DNA from: JBOFSQ01 sp051651625
GTDB taxonomy: Bacteria; Planctomycetota; Planctomycetia; Pirellulales; Thermoguttaceae
NCBI GenBank assembly: GCA_051651625.1
Contig: JBOFSQ010000064.1
Span: 1 to 25,166 of the forward strand
Reading direction: 5' to 3'
DNA length: 25,166 nt
Shown: positions 13,803 to 22,679 of the stretch, in pieces
How the letters are laid out: each line of letters begins with the position of its first letter
How positions within the stretch are numbered: the first letter of the stretch is position 1
The notes under the pieces: model-generated
What the model saw: the letters and a program-made list of their open reading frames with translations, nothing else
The model's database searches: none
Told to the model about the DNA's origin: nothing
Made by a program: the position numbers and the translations under genes

Positions 13803-16610
13803 ATGGCAAAGTACGTTTACAGTTTCGGTCCAACGGGAACCGATGGCGATGCGAAGATGAAAAATCTCCTCGGCGGAAAAGGTGCAAACCTCGCCGAAAT
13901 GGCGAACATCGGTTTGCCTGTTCCGGCTGGGTTCACAATCAGCACGGAAGTTTGCACCTATTATTATGCAAACGGCAACCAGTATCCGCCGGAACTCAAC
14001 GCCCAAGTCGAAGAAGCTCTCGCCAAAATCGAACGCGAAATGGGGAAGAAGTTCGGCGACAAAACCGCCCTCCCGCTACTCGTCTCGTGCCGCAGCGGTG
14101 CCCGCGAGTCGATGCCGGGGATGATGGACACCGTTCTCAACATCGGTCTCAACGACGAAACAGTGAAAGTCCTCGCCGACAAGTCCGGCGACGAACGTTT
14201 TGCGTGGGACTGCTATCGCCGCTTCGTACAAATGTACGGCGACGTCGTTCTCGATATGAAACCGAAAACGAAAACCGACATCGACCCGTTTGAAGAAATC
14301 CTCGAACACAAAAAGGAAAAAGCGGGCGTCAAAGAAGACAGCGATCTCAAGCCCGAACACCTCAAAGATTTGGTGAAAGAGTTCAAAGCCGCCGTCAAAA
14401 AACAGACCGGCAAAGATTTTCCCGAAACACCACGCGAACAAATGTGGGGCGCAGTCGGCGCAGTTTTCGGTTCGTGGATGAACGACCGCGCGATGGTCTA
14501 TCGCCGAATGAATAACATCCCGCACGACTGGGGGACAGCAGTTAACGTCCAAGCGATGGTCTTCGGAAATATGGGGAACGACTGTGCAACCGGCGTCGCA
14601 CTCACTCGCAACGGTGCCACCGGCGAACCCGGAATCATCGGCGACTACCTCATCAACGCCCAAGGCGAAGACGTCGTTGCTGGTATTCGCGTGCCGAAGA
14701 AAATCGAAGAGTCGCTCGGCAAAGATATGCCGCAAGGTTGGAAAGAGTTCTCCGAAGTGGCGATGAAACTGGAACGCCACTACCGCGACATCCAAGACAT
14801 CGAGTTCACAATCGAACGCAACAAACTTTGGATGCTGCAAACGCGCAACGCAAAACGTACCGGCTTCGCAGCCGTTCGCGCGGCGGTTGACATGGTAAAC
14901 GAAGGACTCATCACGCCCGATATGGCAATCGCGCGTATTCCCGCCAACGACATCACGCAACTTCTGCAGCCGGTCTTCAGCGGCGCAGGATTAAAAGGAA
15001 AGACGCCGCTTGCGAAGGGGATCAACGCTGGTCCCGGCGCGGCGACGGGCGTCATCTGTTTCCAGCCCGACGAAGCCGAGGCGATGTGGCAAAAAGACAA
15101 CAGCGCAAAGATCATCCTCGTTCGTCGTGAGACGACGCCGGAAGACTTGCGCGGAATGAAAGTCGCGCAAGGTATTTTGACTTCGTTCGGTGGTGCCGCT
15201 TCGCACGCTGCGCTCGTCTCACGCCAAATGGGAAAGGCGTGCGTCTGCGGATGTGATTCCATCGTCATTGATTACAAAGCCGAGACGATGACCGTTGGCG
15301 GCAAGGCGTTCAAGAAGGGCGACTGGATTTCGGTCGATGGTTTCACCGGCAAGGTCTACGAAGGTCAAGTGCCGACGAGTCCGTCGGAGGTTTTGCAAGT
15401 TCTCGATGCCAAAACCCTCAAGCCGCAAGACGCGCCGATTTATCAGTGCTTCCAGCAACTTATGAGTTGGTCGGATCGTTTCCGCAAACTCGGTGTTCGT
15501 ACCAACGCCGACAACCCGAAGGAAGCGGCGCAGGCAATCGCGCTCGGTGCCGAAGGTATCGGTCTTACTCGCACCGAACACATGTTCTTCGATCACATCG
15601 ACGACTTCCGCAAGATGATTCTTTCGGCGACGCAAGAGGAACGCGAAAAGGCGTTGCAACCGCTGCTGAAGCATCAGCGTACCGACTTTGAGGGGATTTT
15701 CCGTGCGATGGCTGGACGTCCGGTGACGGTTCGTTTGCTTGATCCGCCGCTCCACGAATTTGTCCCGCACGAGGCGAAGGAGCAGGAAGAGCTTGCGAAG
15801 AAGATGGGGATCAAGGCGAGTGACATTGCGAATCGCGTCCACGAACTCGCCGAGGCGAATCCGATGCTCGGACATCGCGGTTGCCGTTTGGGAATTGTCT
15901 ATCCTGAAATTACGGCGATGCAGGCGCGTGCGATTTGCGAAGCGGCTGTTAACGTCATGAAAGAAGGTATTGACGTTCATCCCGAAATCATGATTCCGCT
16001 TGTCGGGAATGTTACGGAGTTCCGTCATCAAGAAAAGGTTGTGCGTGAGGTTGCGTCGAAGGTATTCCGCGAGGCGGGCGTGACGGTTGACTATCTTGTT
16101 GGTACGATGATTGAGGTTCCGCGTGCGTGCGTGACTGCCGACAAGATTGCGGAGAGTGCGGAGTTCTTCAGCTTCGGCACGAACGACCTGACGCAGATGG
16201 GGCTCGGCATTTCGCGCGACGACTACGGCAGCTTCATCAACGAATATCAGGAGATGGACATTTTCCCCGCCGATCCGTTCCAGACGCTCGACCAAGACGG
16301 CGTTGGCGGATTGATGAAGATCGCAGTTGCGAACGGACGCAAAACGCGGAGCGACATCAAGCTCGGCATTTGCGGTGAACACGGTGGTGATCCGGCGTCG
16401 GTGAAGTTCTGTCACTCGCTTGGACTCAACTATGTTAGCTGCTCGCCGCTTCGTCTTCCGGTTGCACGTCTTGCTGCTGCACAAGCGGCAATCGCCGAGA
16501 AGAAGGCGAAAGCCGAAGCGAAGAAGTCTGGCGACTGCTGTAGCGGTGGTTGCAACTGCTGCTCGTACTGCAAGTGCGGTTGCCAAGAGAAGAAGAAGTG
16601 CTGCTGCTAA
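13803..16610 (+). CDS. ppdK: Pyruvate, phosphate dikinase with cysteine-rich C-terminal tail
   Basis: Interconverts pyruvate, ATP and phosphate with PEP, AMP and PPi in the cytoplasm. The 935-residue protein has the nucleotide-binding domain (GGKGANLAEM near the N-terminus, LWMLQTRNAKRT), the phosphohistidine swivel domain (GGAASHAALVSRQMG, catalytic His468) and the PEP/pyruvate barrel (GIGLTRTEHMFF, FGTNDLTQMGLGISRDD, catalytic Cys857 in GICGEHGGDP). ATG 13803 is chosen because AAGGAG (13788-13793) is nine bases upstream; GTG 13797 is too close. After the usual end (LPVARLAAAQAAIAEKK) it carries a Lys/Ala-rich linker and a tail with 11 cysteines in its last 25 or so residues, which is not usual for the family. 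The Thr normally two residues before the catalytic His is Ala. Probably a single-gene transcript. Confidence 0.96.
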   Translation: MAKYVYSFGPTGTDGDAKMKNLLGGKGANLAEMANIGLPVPAGFTISTEVCTYYYANGNQYPPELNAQVEEALAKIEREMGKKFGDKTALPLLVSCRSGARESMPGMMDTVLNIGLNDETVKVLADKSGDERFAWDCYRRFVQMYGDVVLDMKPKTKTDIDPFEEILEHKKEKAGVKEDSDLKPEHLKDLVKEFKAAVKKQTGKDFPETPREQMWGAVGAVFGSWMNDRAMVYRRMNNIPHDWGTAVNVQAMVFGNMGNDCATGVALTRNGATGEPGIIGDYLINAQGEDVVAGIRVPKKIEESLGKDMPQGWKEFSEVAMKLERHYRDIQDIEFTIERNKLWMLQTRNAKRTGFAAVRAAVDMVNEGLITPDMAIARIPANDITQLLQPVFSGAGLKGKTPLAKGINAGPGAATGVICFQPDEAEAMWQKDNSAKIILVRRETTPEDLRGMKVAQGILTSFGGAASHAALVSRQMGKACVCGCDSIVIDYKAETMTVGGKAFKKGDWISVDGFTGKVYEGQVPTSPSEVLQVLDAKTLKPQDAPIYQCFQQLMSWSDRFRKLGVRTNADNPKEAAQAIALGAEGIGLTRTEHMFFDHIDDFRKMILSATQEEREKALQPLLKHQRTDFEGIFRAMAGRPVTVRLLDPPLHEFVPHEAKEQEELAKKMGIKASDIANRVHELAEANPMLGHRGCRLGIVYPEITAMQARAICEAAVNVMKEGIDVHPEIMIPLVGNVTEFRHQEKVVREVASKVFREAGVTVDYLVGTMIEVPRACVTADKIAESAEFFSFGTNDLTQMGLGISRDDYGSFINEYQEMDIFPADPFQTLDQDGVGGLMKIAVANGRKTRSDIKLGICGEHGGDPASVKFCHSLGLNYVSCSPLRLPVARLAAAQAAIAEKKAKAEAKKSGDCCSGGCNCCSYCKCGCQEKKKCCC

Positions 16611-16661
16611 ACGTTGACTAGAGTGGTTTTCCTTTTCGTGTGGCACGTTTGCCGAACGTGA

Positions 16662-16705
16662 TTTGCGTTATTCCTTTGCCCGTAGGGCAAAGGAAAAGAC
16701 GCAAA
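16662..16705 (+). terminator. Two-part hairpin after the PPDK gene
   Basis: CCTTTGCCC (16673-16681) pairs with GGGCAAAGG (16685-16693) over a 3-base loop. An outer stem TTTGCGT (16662-16668) with ACGCAAA (16699-16705) encloses it. It is about 50 bases past the PPDK stop codon. It lacks a T-tract, so it may stabilise the transcript end rather than terminate. Confidence 0.45.
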
Positions 16706-16792
16706 CAGCGTTCCAAACCCGCACTGGGCACCAACGAAACGTAAACCGCACTAGTTCTTTGGAAAATTGAAGTCTTTGGATTGTCTTTTTTC

Positions 16793-16858
16793 AACCACGG
16801 AGACACGGAGGGCACGGAAAGGATTTGTCTTCTCTGTGCTCTCCGTGTCTCCGTGGTT
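16793..16858. repeat. 23-bp inverted repeat of the CCACGGAGACACGGAG type
   Basis: The arm at 16793-16815 is complementary to 16836-16858 with a single mismatch, across a 20-base spacer. Sequences with this core are, to my recollection, dispersed in many bacterial genomes between genes. It carries no coding capacity. Confidence 0.75.
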
Positions 16859-16920
16859 AAATTACGGAGCAATCCCAAGATTTAACATTCACAAAGCACT
16901 AGCACACATGCGCAACACAC

Positions 16921-16964
16921 AAGACCGTCCTCGTGTCACAAGCACGCGGGGACGGTCTTTGTTT
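16921..16964. terminator. Rho-independent terminator between PPDK and autotransporter genes
   Basis: AAGACCGTCC (16921-16930) pairs with GGACGGTCTT (16950-16959), with an inner CGTG/CACG stem. The plus-strand tail TGTTT is T-rich, so it best ends rightward transcription. On the minus strand the tail is weaker but the stem is only nine bases past the autotransporter stop codon, so it may work in both directions. Confidence 0.65.
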
Positions 16965-16972
16965 GCGCCAAA

Positions 16973-19900
16973 TCAGAACCGCACTTGGGCACCGGCGATG
17001 GCGGTGTGTCCCATCGGTTTTCCTGCGCGGTCGGCAAAGTAGTCACCGCTGTAGTCTGCAAAGAGACTCACCGTCTTCGCGTGATTCAAGAAGTAATTCG
17101 TGCCAAATTGAAACCGCAGTACCGAGCGTCCCAAGTCGCTGCCGAGAACGACGTTGCTCGCGCCACCGCGACTCGCCCAGCCACGCAGCGTGTCACCGTT
17201 CGGCGACATATCGTACAGGTAATACATTCCGCCACTCAAGTTGAGCCAGTCGCCAAGCCACTGCACGTCGCTACCCGCGCGAATGAATGTTTGAGTCAAC
17301 GACATGCCGTTATACGTCAGCCCTTCGTTCGCCGTACCACTAAACTCGGTCGCACCACCAATCGCGTTGTTGTAAACGTCGAGACCCAGTACCGGACGGA
17401 ATGAAAGCTGCGACGAACGCTGCGAGAAACGACGACCGATTTCTAGCGTTGTCTCAAACGTCTGCCCGCTGAACCGCGCATTGTACACGCCACGATCTAC
17501 GGCGAGACCGAGTTGCTGGAGTCGCTGCATGGCGTACTTCTGATAACCGAATCCGAGCACGCCGCGAACGTCAATTCCAGACGCATATCGGCGAGCACCA
17601 TAGAGACCGAAGTAGTAATCGTCCGACTTCACTTCGTCGAATCGTCCGAGGCGGTAGTTCGCCTTTTCTGCACCGATGACAACGCCCAACTGCGAACGTC
17701 GCGTGGCGAAAAGATCGGCACCAACTTGGAGGCCGCTGCTGGAAACTTTCGCCTTCTCAAACGTCGCACCAGCGCCGCTCAAGTAGTGTTTGGCTTCGAT
17801 TTCCGTGCTGCGACCAACGAAGTTTCCCCACAGCGACGCGCCGAGCTTACATCCACTCTGTCCCATCACTACACCGCGTTGACTCTCGCGGAAGCGATTG
17901 AAGTTGTGGTCGATGCGACTGTCTGACGCCGTGCGAATTGTGGTTGCGTCGTGCATGAGAAGCGAATCGACAAACGTATCGGCGACGTGAACTTTCGTTG
18001 TATCGACGCCAAGATTTGCCGGTTCTACGTTTGCGCCGACGGCGTTTCCTTGCGCGGTGAGAAGTCCGAAGTACATCGTGTTTCCGCGATCAAGAGCGGC
18101 TTGCGCCTGCGCACGTCCATCGGCACCAGCAGGCGACGACGCCGACACCGTCCAACCCGCTTCGCCGACGAGAACCGAACCGCGAAATCCGTTCGCAACT
18201 GGCGACGTGTCAACTGTCCACGTCACGTTGTTTGCAATTTCTGCCAAACCGTTTTTGTTGTCGGCGTCTTTGTGTGCAACGACGTTTGACCGATAACCGC
18301 CAGCAGTACCAGCAACAACTGCTGTCTGAATCGTGCTGCCGCTGTGGACTCGCAAATTACCAGCAATGTCCGTCGTACCATTCTTGTCGAAGTTGACGGT
18401 GCCATAAGTGCTTTGCTTTAGTCCGCCGTCGCGCGATTCGTTAATTTCTACGTCACCAGTTCCAGTGACACCGCCATCGAGAAAAATTGTGCGATGTTCG
18501 GCGACATCCAAATTCAACGTCGGTGCCACCCACGAGTTGTCAGGTTTTTGGAAGAGTGCGAGGTGAATGTCGTTCGGTTTACTGTTCGCGGTGTTGCTGG
18601 TGAAGTCAACGTCACGATTCAGTGCGGTGACGGTGAGATCGCCTTGCGTGTAAATCGCACCACCGTGCGCGAACGATTCTGTCCCGCCGACTTTTGCCGC
18701 AACGCTGTTTCCAACGAATTGTGCGTCGGTGATTTTGCCGGTCGAGAGCATTGAGTTGAACGCTATCGCTCCGCCGTACGCACTGCTGTAGTCGCCCGAA
18801 GCCGTCACCGAATTGTTGAGAAACCGCGTGTCGCCATCAATCTTCAGCACTACTGGGATTACACCAGTTATTGGATTGGGAATGGATGTTTGATTCATCG
18901 CAATGGCACCGCCGAACGCATTGGAAATAAACGCCCCGTCAAAGTTGTCGTTTCCTTTTACGTTAATCACTTTGTTGTCGGCAAACGTGTTGGTGCCACC
19001 GATGGTGAGATTGCTTTCAGACGAAATGGCTCCGCCGCGAACTACGGAAGATTGCTCTACAGTTGCATCAACGATTTTTGCCTCGACACTGTTGCCAAAG
19101 AATCCCGGTCCTCGTTGTTCGTCGCCAATGATTGGCGTGGACGCATGTCCTATGATTGTGACGGTTTGCGCATTACCAAAGTCGATGGCACCGCCTTCGG
19201 CGTATCCGCGACGCGGGCTACCTGCCTCATCGAAATAGCGTGCATCTACCGTCACTGCGTTGCCAATGAACTGATACATGTCAGTTATAGATACGGTCGC
19301 AGGCTGCTGTGAGGTAACACTGATGGCACCGCCGTATGCTCGGAACGCCCCATCGACTCTGTTCGCTTCAAACGTGTTGTAGCCAGAGATATTCAGCGAA
19401 CCATCAACCGCCATTGCACCGCCGTGTGCATCAGACCCAGAAATTTCAAGCTTGATTGTTTTCGTTGAGTTGCCCTTGAAGTAATTGACGCCAGCAAGAG
19501 TCAAGTCACCGGTAATATCAATAGCACCGCCCGTGGCAAACTGCCCGGCTATTGTCGCGTTCCCTGAAAAGTATGTGTTTGCCAGCGTGGCTTGGGTCTG
19601 TTTTGCACGATTCTTATCAGAACCGATCCACATTGCACCACCAGCAGACCGCGAGTTCTCAAGTGTATTAGTCCCGTCACTTGCATATGCTTTGTTCTCG
19701 ATGAATTGGTTGCTGAACGTGAGATTGCCGCTATCCAAGTATGTGTATCCGATGACGTTGACGTTCACGTCTTGTGCTCCCGCGCCATCGACATACACAG
19801 CACCTCCCTGCGCATAGGCGTCGGTGGATGTGCCGATTGCCTCATTTTTTTCAAAGAGCGTGAAGCCATTCAGACCACCTACTGAGTTCGTTGCATTGAT

Positions 19901-20803
19901 TGTCAGACCGGTCATCGCTGTAACGGCACCACCCAGCGCATTGTATGAACCTTGCGTCTTGTTTTCTTTGAACTCGTTGATGCTCAAAGCGAAGATGACA
20001 TCGGCAGCACTGGCAATCGCACCGCCGATAGCCGTACCTTTCTCGTCTGTGGTTGTGGTGACGGTGACGCTGTTTTTTTCAAACGTGTTGATGCTTGCCG
20101 AGAGAATCAATCTGTCTTTTGAATAGAGTGCGCCGCCGCCAACGACGTCTTCGGTTGACGTCACGGTGTTTTCGGTGAACGTAGATTTTATGCCAGACAG
20201 CATCAGTATTCCGTCTGAATACACTGCACCGCCGTAGGCTTGTGGGGCGGTGGTGGCGTCGAGAGAGTTTTTGCTGAATGCTATCGTAAAGTCGGCGGCG
20301 GACACCGGCTCAAAGTTGGTCGTTCGTCCGAACAGTAAATCGCCGCCGGAGTAGATTGCACCGCCAAAGAAATTGCCGCCTGCATCTTTGGTTCCGGTAA
20401 AACCTGTGATGTTCACGCCCGGATTGTTGTCACCGCCACCATCGACGATGAGATCGATTGCGCCACCAGCGGTGAACGTCATGAAGTTCGATGGTGCTGT
20501 CGCGCTGGTTGTGATTTCGATGACATCTGCCAGCGAATTGATCACTTGCAATTTGGTTGCGGTTGCGAACGTGAAGTTGCCTGCGAGAGTTTGCGTGGCG
20601 GCTGCACCGGTGACGAATTCGATCACGTCGCCATCGGTCAACACAGCGGCGTTGCGCAGTGCTTCGAGCGTGGCGTGAGTACCGCCTGTACCGATGGTGT
20701 ACGTCGTGGCGTGCGTCACGCCGACAGTACCGACAGCGGCAACGAGCAGACCAGCGGCGACGGTTTTCCAATTTCGGGCGGCGGATACATTCGGGCGTTT
20801 CAT
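16973..20803 (-). CDS. Pmp-like autotransporter with GGA(I/V) and FxxN repeats and C-terminal beta-barrel
   Basis: A 1276-residue type V secreted surface protein. The N-terminus has a signal peptide (KTVAAGLLVAAVGTVGVTHA). The passenger, up to about residue 970, is a predicted beta-helix with about 15 GGA(I/V/M/L) motifs (FGGAIYSGG, YGGAVYSDG, HGGAMAVDG) and a similar number of FxxN motifs (FTENTV, FEKNSV, FIENKA, FVGNSV), the hallmark pair of chlamydial polymorphic membrane proteins. The last 300 residues form an autotransporter barrel, beginning around GCKLGASLWGNFVG and ending in AIAGAQVRF with the terminal Phe expected for outer-membrane insertion. ATG 20803 is chosen because GGAG lies nine bases upstream; GTG 20827 and ATG 20818 are in frame but less well placed. 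It is divergent from guaA. Adhesion or surface display is inferred; the ligand is unknown. Confidence 0.88.
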   Translation of the reverse strand: MKRPNVSAARNWKTVAAGLLVAAVGTVGVTHATTYTIGTGGTHATLEALRNAAVLTDGDVIEFVTGAAATQTLAGNFTFATATKLQVINSLADVIEITTSATAPSNFMTFTAGGAIDLIVDGGGDNNPGVNITGFTGTKDAGGNFFGGAIYSGGDLLFGRTTNFEPVSAADFTIAFSKNSLDATTAPQAYGGAVYSDGILMLSGIKSTFTENTVTSTEDVVGGGALYSKDRLILSASINTFEKNSVTVTTTTDEKGTAIGGAIASAADVIFALSINEFKENKTQGSYNALGGAVTAMTGLTINATNSVGGLNGFTLFEKNEAIGTSTDAYAQGGAVYVDGAGAQDVNVNVIGYTYLDSGNLTFSNQFIENKAYASDGTNTLENSRSAGGAMWIGSDKNRAKQTQATLANTYFSGNATIAGQFATGGAIDITGDLTLAGVNYFKGNSTKTIKLEISGSDAHGGAMAVDGSLNISGYNTFEANRVDGAFRAYGGAISVTSQQPATVSITDMYQFIGNAVTVDARYFDEAGSPRRGYAEGGAIDFGNAQTVTIIGHASTPIIGDEQRGPGFFGNSVEAKIVDATVEQSSVVRGGAISSESNLTIGGTNTFADNKVINVKGNDNFDGAFISNAFGGAIAMNQTSIPNPITGVIPVVLKIDGDTRFLNNSVTASGDYSSAYGGAIAFNSMLSTGKITDAQFVGNSVAAKVGGTESFAHGGAIYTQGDLTVTALNRDVDFTSNTANSKPNDIHLALFQKPDNSWVAPTLNLDVAEHRTIFLDGGVTGTGDVEINESRDGGLKQSTYGTVNFDKNGTTDIAGNLRVHSGSTIQTAVVAGTAGGYRSNVVAHKDADNKNGLAEIANNVTWTVDTSPVANGFRGSVLVGEAGWTVSASSPAGADGRAQAQAALDRGNTMYFGLLTAQGNAVGANVEPANLGVDTTKVHVADTFVDSLLMHDATTIRTASDSRIDHNFNRFRESQRGVVMGQSGCKLGASLWGNFVGRSTEIEAKHYLSGAGATFEKAKVSSSGLQVGADLFATRRSQLGVVIGAEKANYRLGRFDEVKSDDYYFGLYGARRYASGIDVRGVLGFGYQKYAMQRLQQLGLAVDRGVYNARFSGQTFETTLEIGRRFSQRSSQLSFRPVLGLDVYNNAIGGATEFSGTANEGLTYNGMSLTQTFIRAGSDVQWLGDWLNLSGGMYYLYDMSPNGDTLRGWASRGGASNVVLGSDLGRSVLRFQFGTNYFLNHAKTVSLFADYSGDYFADRAGKPMGHTAIAGAQVRF

Positions 20804-21100
20804 CGCAGGTTTCTCCATTCTTCGCACAATTCACAAAATCCATGTACAGTACACATTGCACCGTGACTATTTTGTGTAATCGGAAAAGACCCGCCCGCAT
20901 ATTCGATACTTTCCGCAAAACCGGAAAAGTTTGCGCAGTCACCCCAATCGGCCAGTTTGGCGCAGGCGGTACAGTGGCATTGTGTACAGTGGCACTGTTC
21001 ACGAACCGCCCCTACGCACGTTGCGTCTTTGCGGGTAGAATGCGGGAAAATTGTTGCGCCGTTGTCATACCGTTGTCACCACTACTCACATCTCTCCACA
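20804..21100. promoter_or_regulatory. Divergent promoter region between the autotransporter and guaA genes
   Basis: This gene-free stretch must hold both promoters, but I could not fix either with confidence. It contains a 15-bp tandem repeat beginning GTACAGTGGCA (20969-20983 and 20984-20998, one mismatch) and a further GTACAGT at 20844-20850. guaA has no Shine-Dalgarno sequence before its ATG, so its leader may be short or translation may start by another route. Confidence 0.5.
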
Positions 21101-22660
21101 ATGCCCACAACACATCATCAAACAATTCTCGTTCTCAATTTTGGTTCGCAGTACGATCAACTCATTGTGCGGCGTGTTCGGCAGTGTTCGGTTTACGCCG
21201 TCTTCGCGCCGCATACGATCACCGCCGAAGACGTTCGCAAACTCCAGCCGATTGGGATCATCCTTTCCGGCGGGCCAAACAGTGTCTACGAAGACGGCTC
21301 CCCAAAGTGCGACGCCGGTATTTTTGAACTCGGCATTCCCGTTCTCGGCATTTGCTACGGGATGCAGATAATGGCGCAAACTCTCGGCGGCGAAGTAGCG
21401 TCGTTCGGCAGGCGCGAATACGGACAAGCAATGTTCAAGTTGCGCGGCGAAGCGCGCACGTCGCCACTCACGCAAAAAATGCCCGACGAGAGTCAAGTCT
21501 GGATGAGTCACGGCGATCACGTCGTCACGCTTCCGCCCGGCTTCGTCGTACTCGGTTCGACTGACACGCTCAAAAATGCGATGATGATGCACACGTCGAA
21601 GCCGCTCTTTGGTGTGCAGTTTCATCCTGAAGTTGTTCACACGATTGAAGGGATGGTGCTGTTTCGCAACTTCGTCGAACTTTGCGGTGCAACGCGCGAC
21701 TGGACGATGGAGAGTTTCGCCGAACGCGAAGTGAAACGTGTCGCTGCGACTGTCGGCGAAGGCCGCGTGATTTGCGGACTATCTGGCGGCGTTGATTCTG
21801 CGGTTGTCGCGGCACTGCTCGCGCGGGCCATCGGTGCGCAGCTCTCGTGTATTCTCGTTGACAACGGTCTGATGCGAAAGAACGAAGTCGCCACCGTCGA
21901 GCGCGAGTTTCGCGGTCGGTTCCCCGACGTCGATTTTCGCGTTGTGAACGCTGCGGAACGTTTTCTATCAGTTCTCGCTGGCGTCGCGGAGCCGCAGGAA
22001 AAGCGGCGTCGCATCGGACATACTTTCATTGACGTCTTCTCCGAAGAGGCGGCGAAAATTAAGAACGTAAAGTTTCTCGCGCAAGGGACGATCTATCCCG
22101 ACGTGATCGAAAGCGGCGGCGGATCAAAGTCGCAAGCGGCAACAATTAAACTGCATCACAACGTCGGCGGCCTTCCCGACAATTTGGAGTTTGTTCTGAT
22201 CGAGCCGCTGCGTGAACTTTTCAAAGACGAGGTTCGCGCGCTCGGACTTGAGCTTGGACTTCCTGAGGCGATGGTTTGGCGTCATCCGTTTCCGGGGCCG
22301 GGTCTTGCGGTACGTTGTCTCGAAGAGGTGACGACGGAGAAACTCGCGCTGTTGCGTGAGGCCGACGCGATTGTGATTGAAGAGATTCTGCGAGCGGGAC
22401 TCTACCGCGACATTTCGCAGGCGTTTGCGGTTCTTTTGCCGATTAAGAGTGTCGGCGTGATGGGCGACGCCCGCACCTACGAATACGCCGCTGCGGTACG
22501 GTGCGTCAAGACCGACGACTTCATGACCGCAACCGTTTCAGAGATTCCGTTTCCGGTTCTGACGCGGATTGCGACTCGCATCGTCAACGAAGTCCGCGGC
22601 ATAAACCGCATCGCCTACGACATCACCTCAAAACCACCAGCAACGATTGAGTGGGAGTAG
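21101..22660 (+). CDS. guaA: GMP synthase (glutamine-hydrolysing)
   Basis: Last step of GMP synthesis: amination of XMP with glutamine and ATP. The 519-residue protein has the class I glutamine amidotransferase domain (catalytic Cys85 in GICYGMQ, His175 and Glu177 in QFHPEV). The ATP pyrophosphatase domain has P-loop SGGVDS at 228-233, and the dimerisation domain ends in the expected PPATIEWE. ATG 21101 is preferred because the family N-terminus (ILVLNFGSQYDQLI) begins just after it. The frame is open to 20957, but those 48 residues are unlike the family and overlap the tandem repeats. There is no clear ribosome binding site. A KamA-family gene follows after 19 bases. Confidence 0.96.
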   Translation: MPTTHHQTILVLNFGSQYDQLIVRRVRQCSVYAVFAPHTITAEDVRKLQPIGIILSGGPNSVYEDGSPKCDAGIFELGIPVLGICYGMQIMAQTLGGEVASFGRREYGQAMFKLRGEARTSPLTQKMPDESQVWMSHGDHVVTLPPGFVVLGSTDTLKNAMMMHTSKPLFGVQFHPEVVHTIEGMVLFRNFVELCGATRDWTMESFAEREVKRVAATVGEGRVICGLSGGVDSAVVAALLARAIGAQLSCILVDNGLMRKNEVATVEREFRGRFPDVDFRVVNAAERFLSVLAGVAEPQEKRRRIGHTFIDVFSEEAAKIKNVKFLAQGTIYPDVIESGGGSKSQAATIKLHHNVGGLPDNLEFVLIEPLRELFKDEVRALGLELGLPEAMVWRHPFPGPGLAVRCLEEVTTEKLALLREADAIVIEEILRAGLYRDISQAFAVLLPIKSVGVMGDARTYEYAAAVRCVKTDDFMTATVSEIPFPVLTRIATRIVNEVRGINRIAYDITSKPPATIEWE

Positions 22661-22679
22661 CAACCACTGATCCCCCCCA

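Larger units (their letters stand above)
16611..16972. other. Convergent intergenic region rich in hairpins
   Basis: There is no gene in these 362 bases. A short palindrome CACGTT/AACGTG lies at 16644-16660. Three larger structures, listed separately, follow: a two-part hairpin at 16662-16705, a 23-bp inverted repeat at 16793-16858 and a terminator at 16921-16964. Confidence 0.6.

Noticed and set aside
13417..13860. 147-codon plus-strand frame across the palindromic element into PPDK
   Set aside because: Most of it is translation of inverted repeats, and it overlaps the PPDK promoter and start in another frame.
14076..14960. 294-codon minus-strand frame inside PPDK
   Set aside because: Phe/Val/His-rich antisense shadow without start signals or domains.
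15219..16646. 475-codon open frame on the minus strand opposite PPDK
   Set aside because: The opposite strand encodes an unmistakable PPDK. The antisense product is Arg/His/Asn-rich without motifs, a shadow of codon bias.
21001..21100. Riboswitch or sigma70 promoter directly before guaA
   Set aside because: TAGAAT at 21036-21041 has no -35 at a proper distance (TTGCGT is only 9 bases away), and I could not see a purine riboswitch core.
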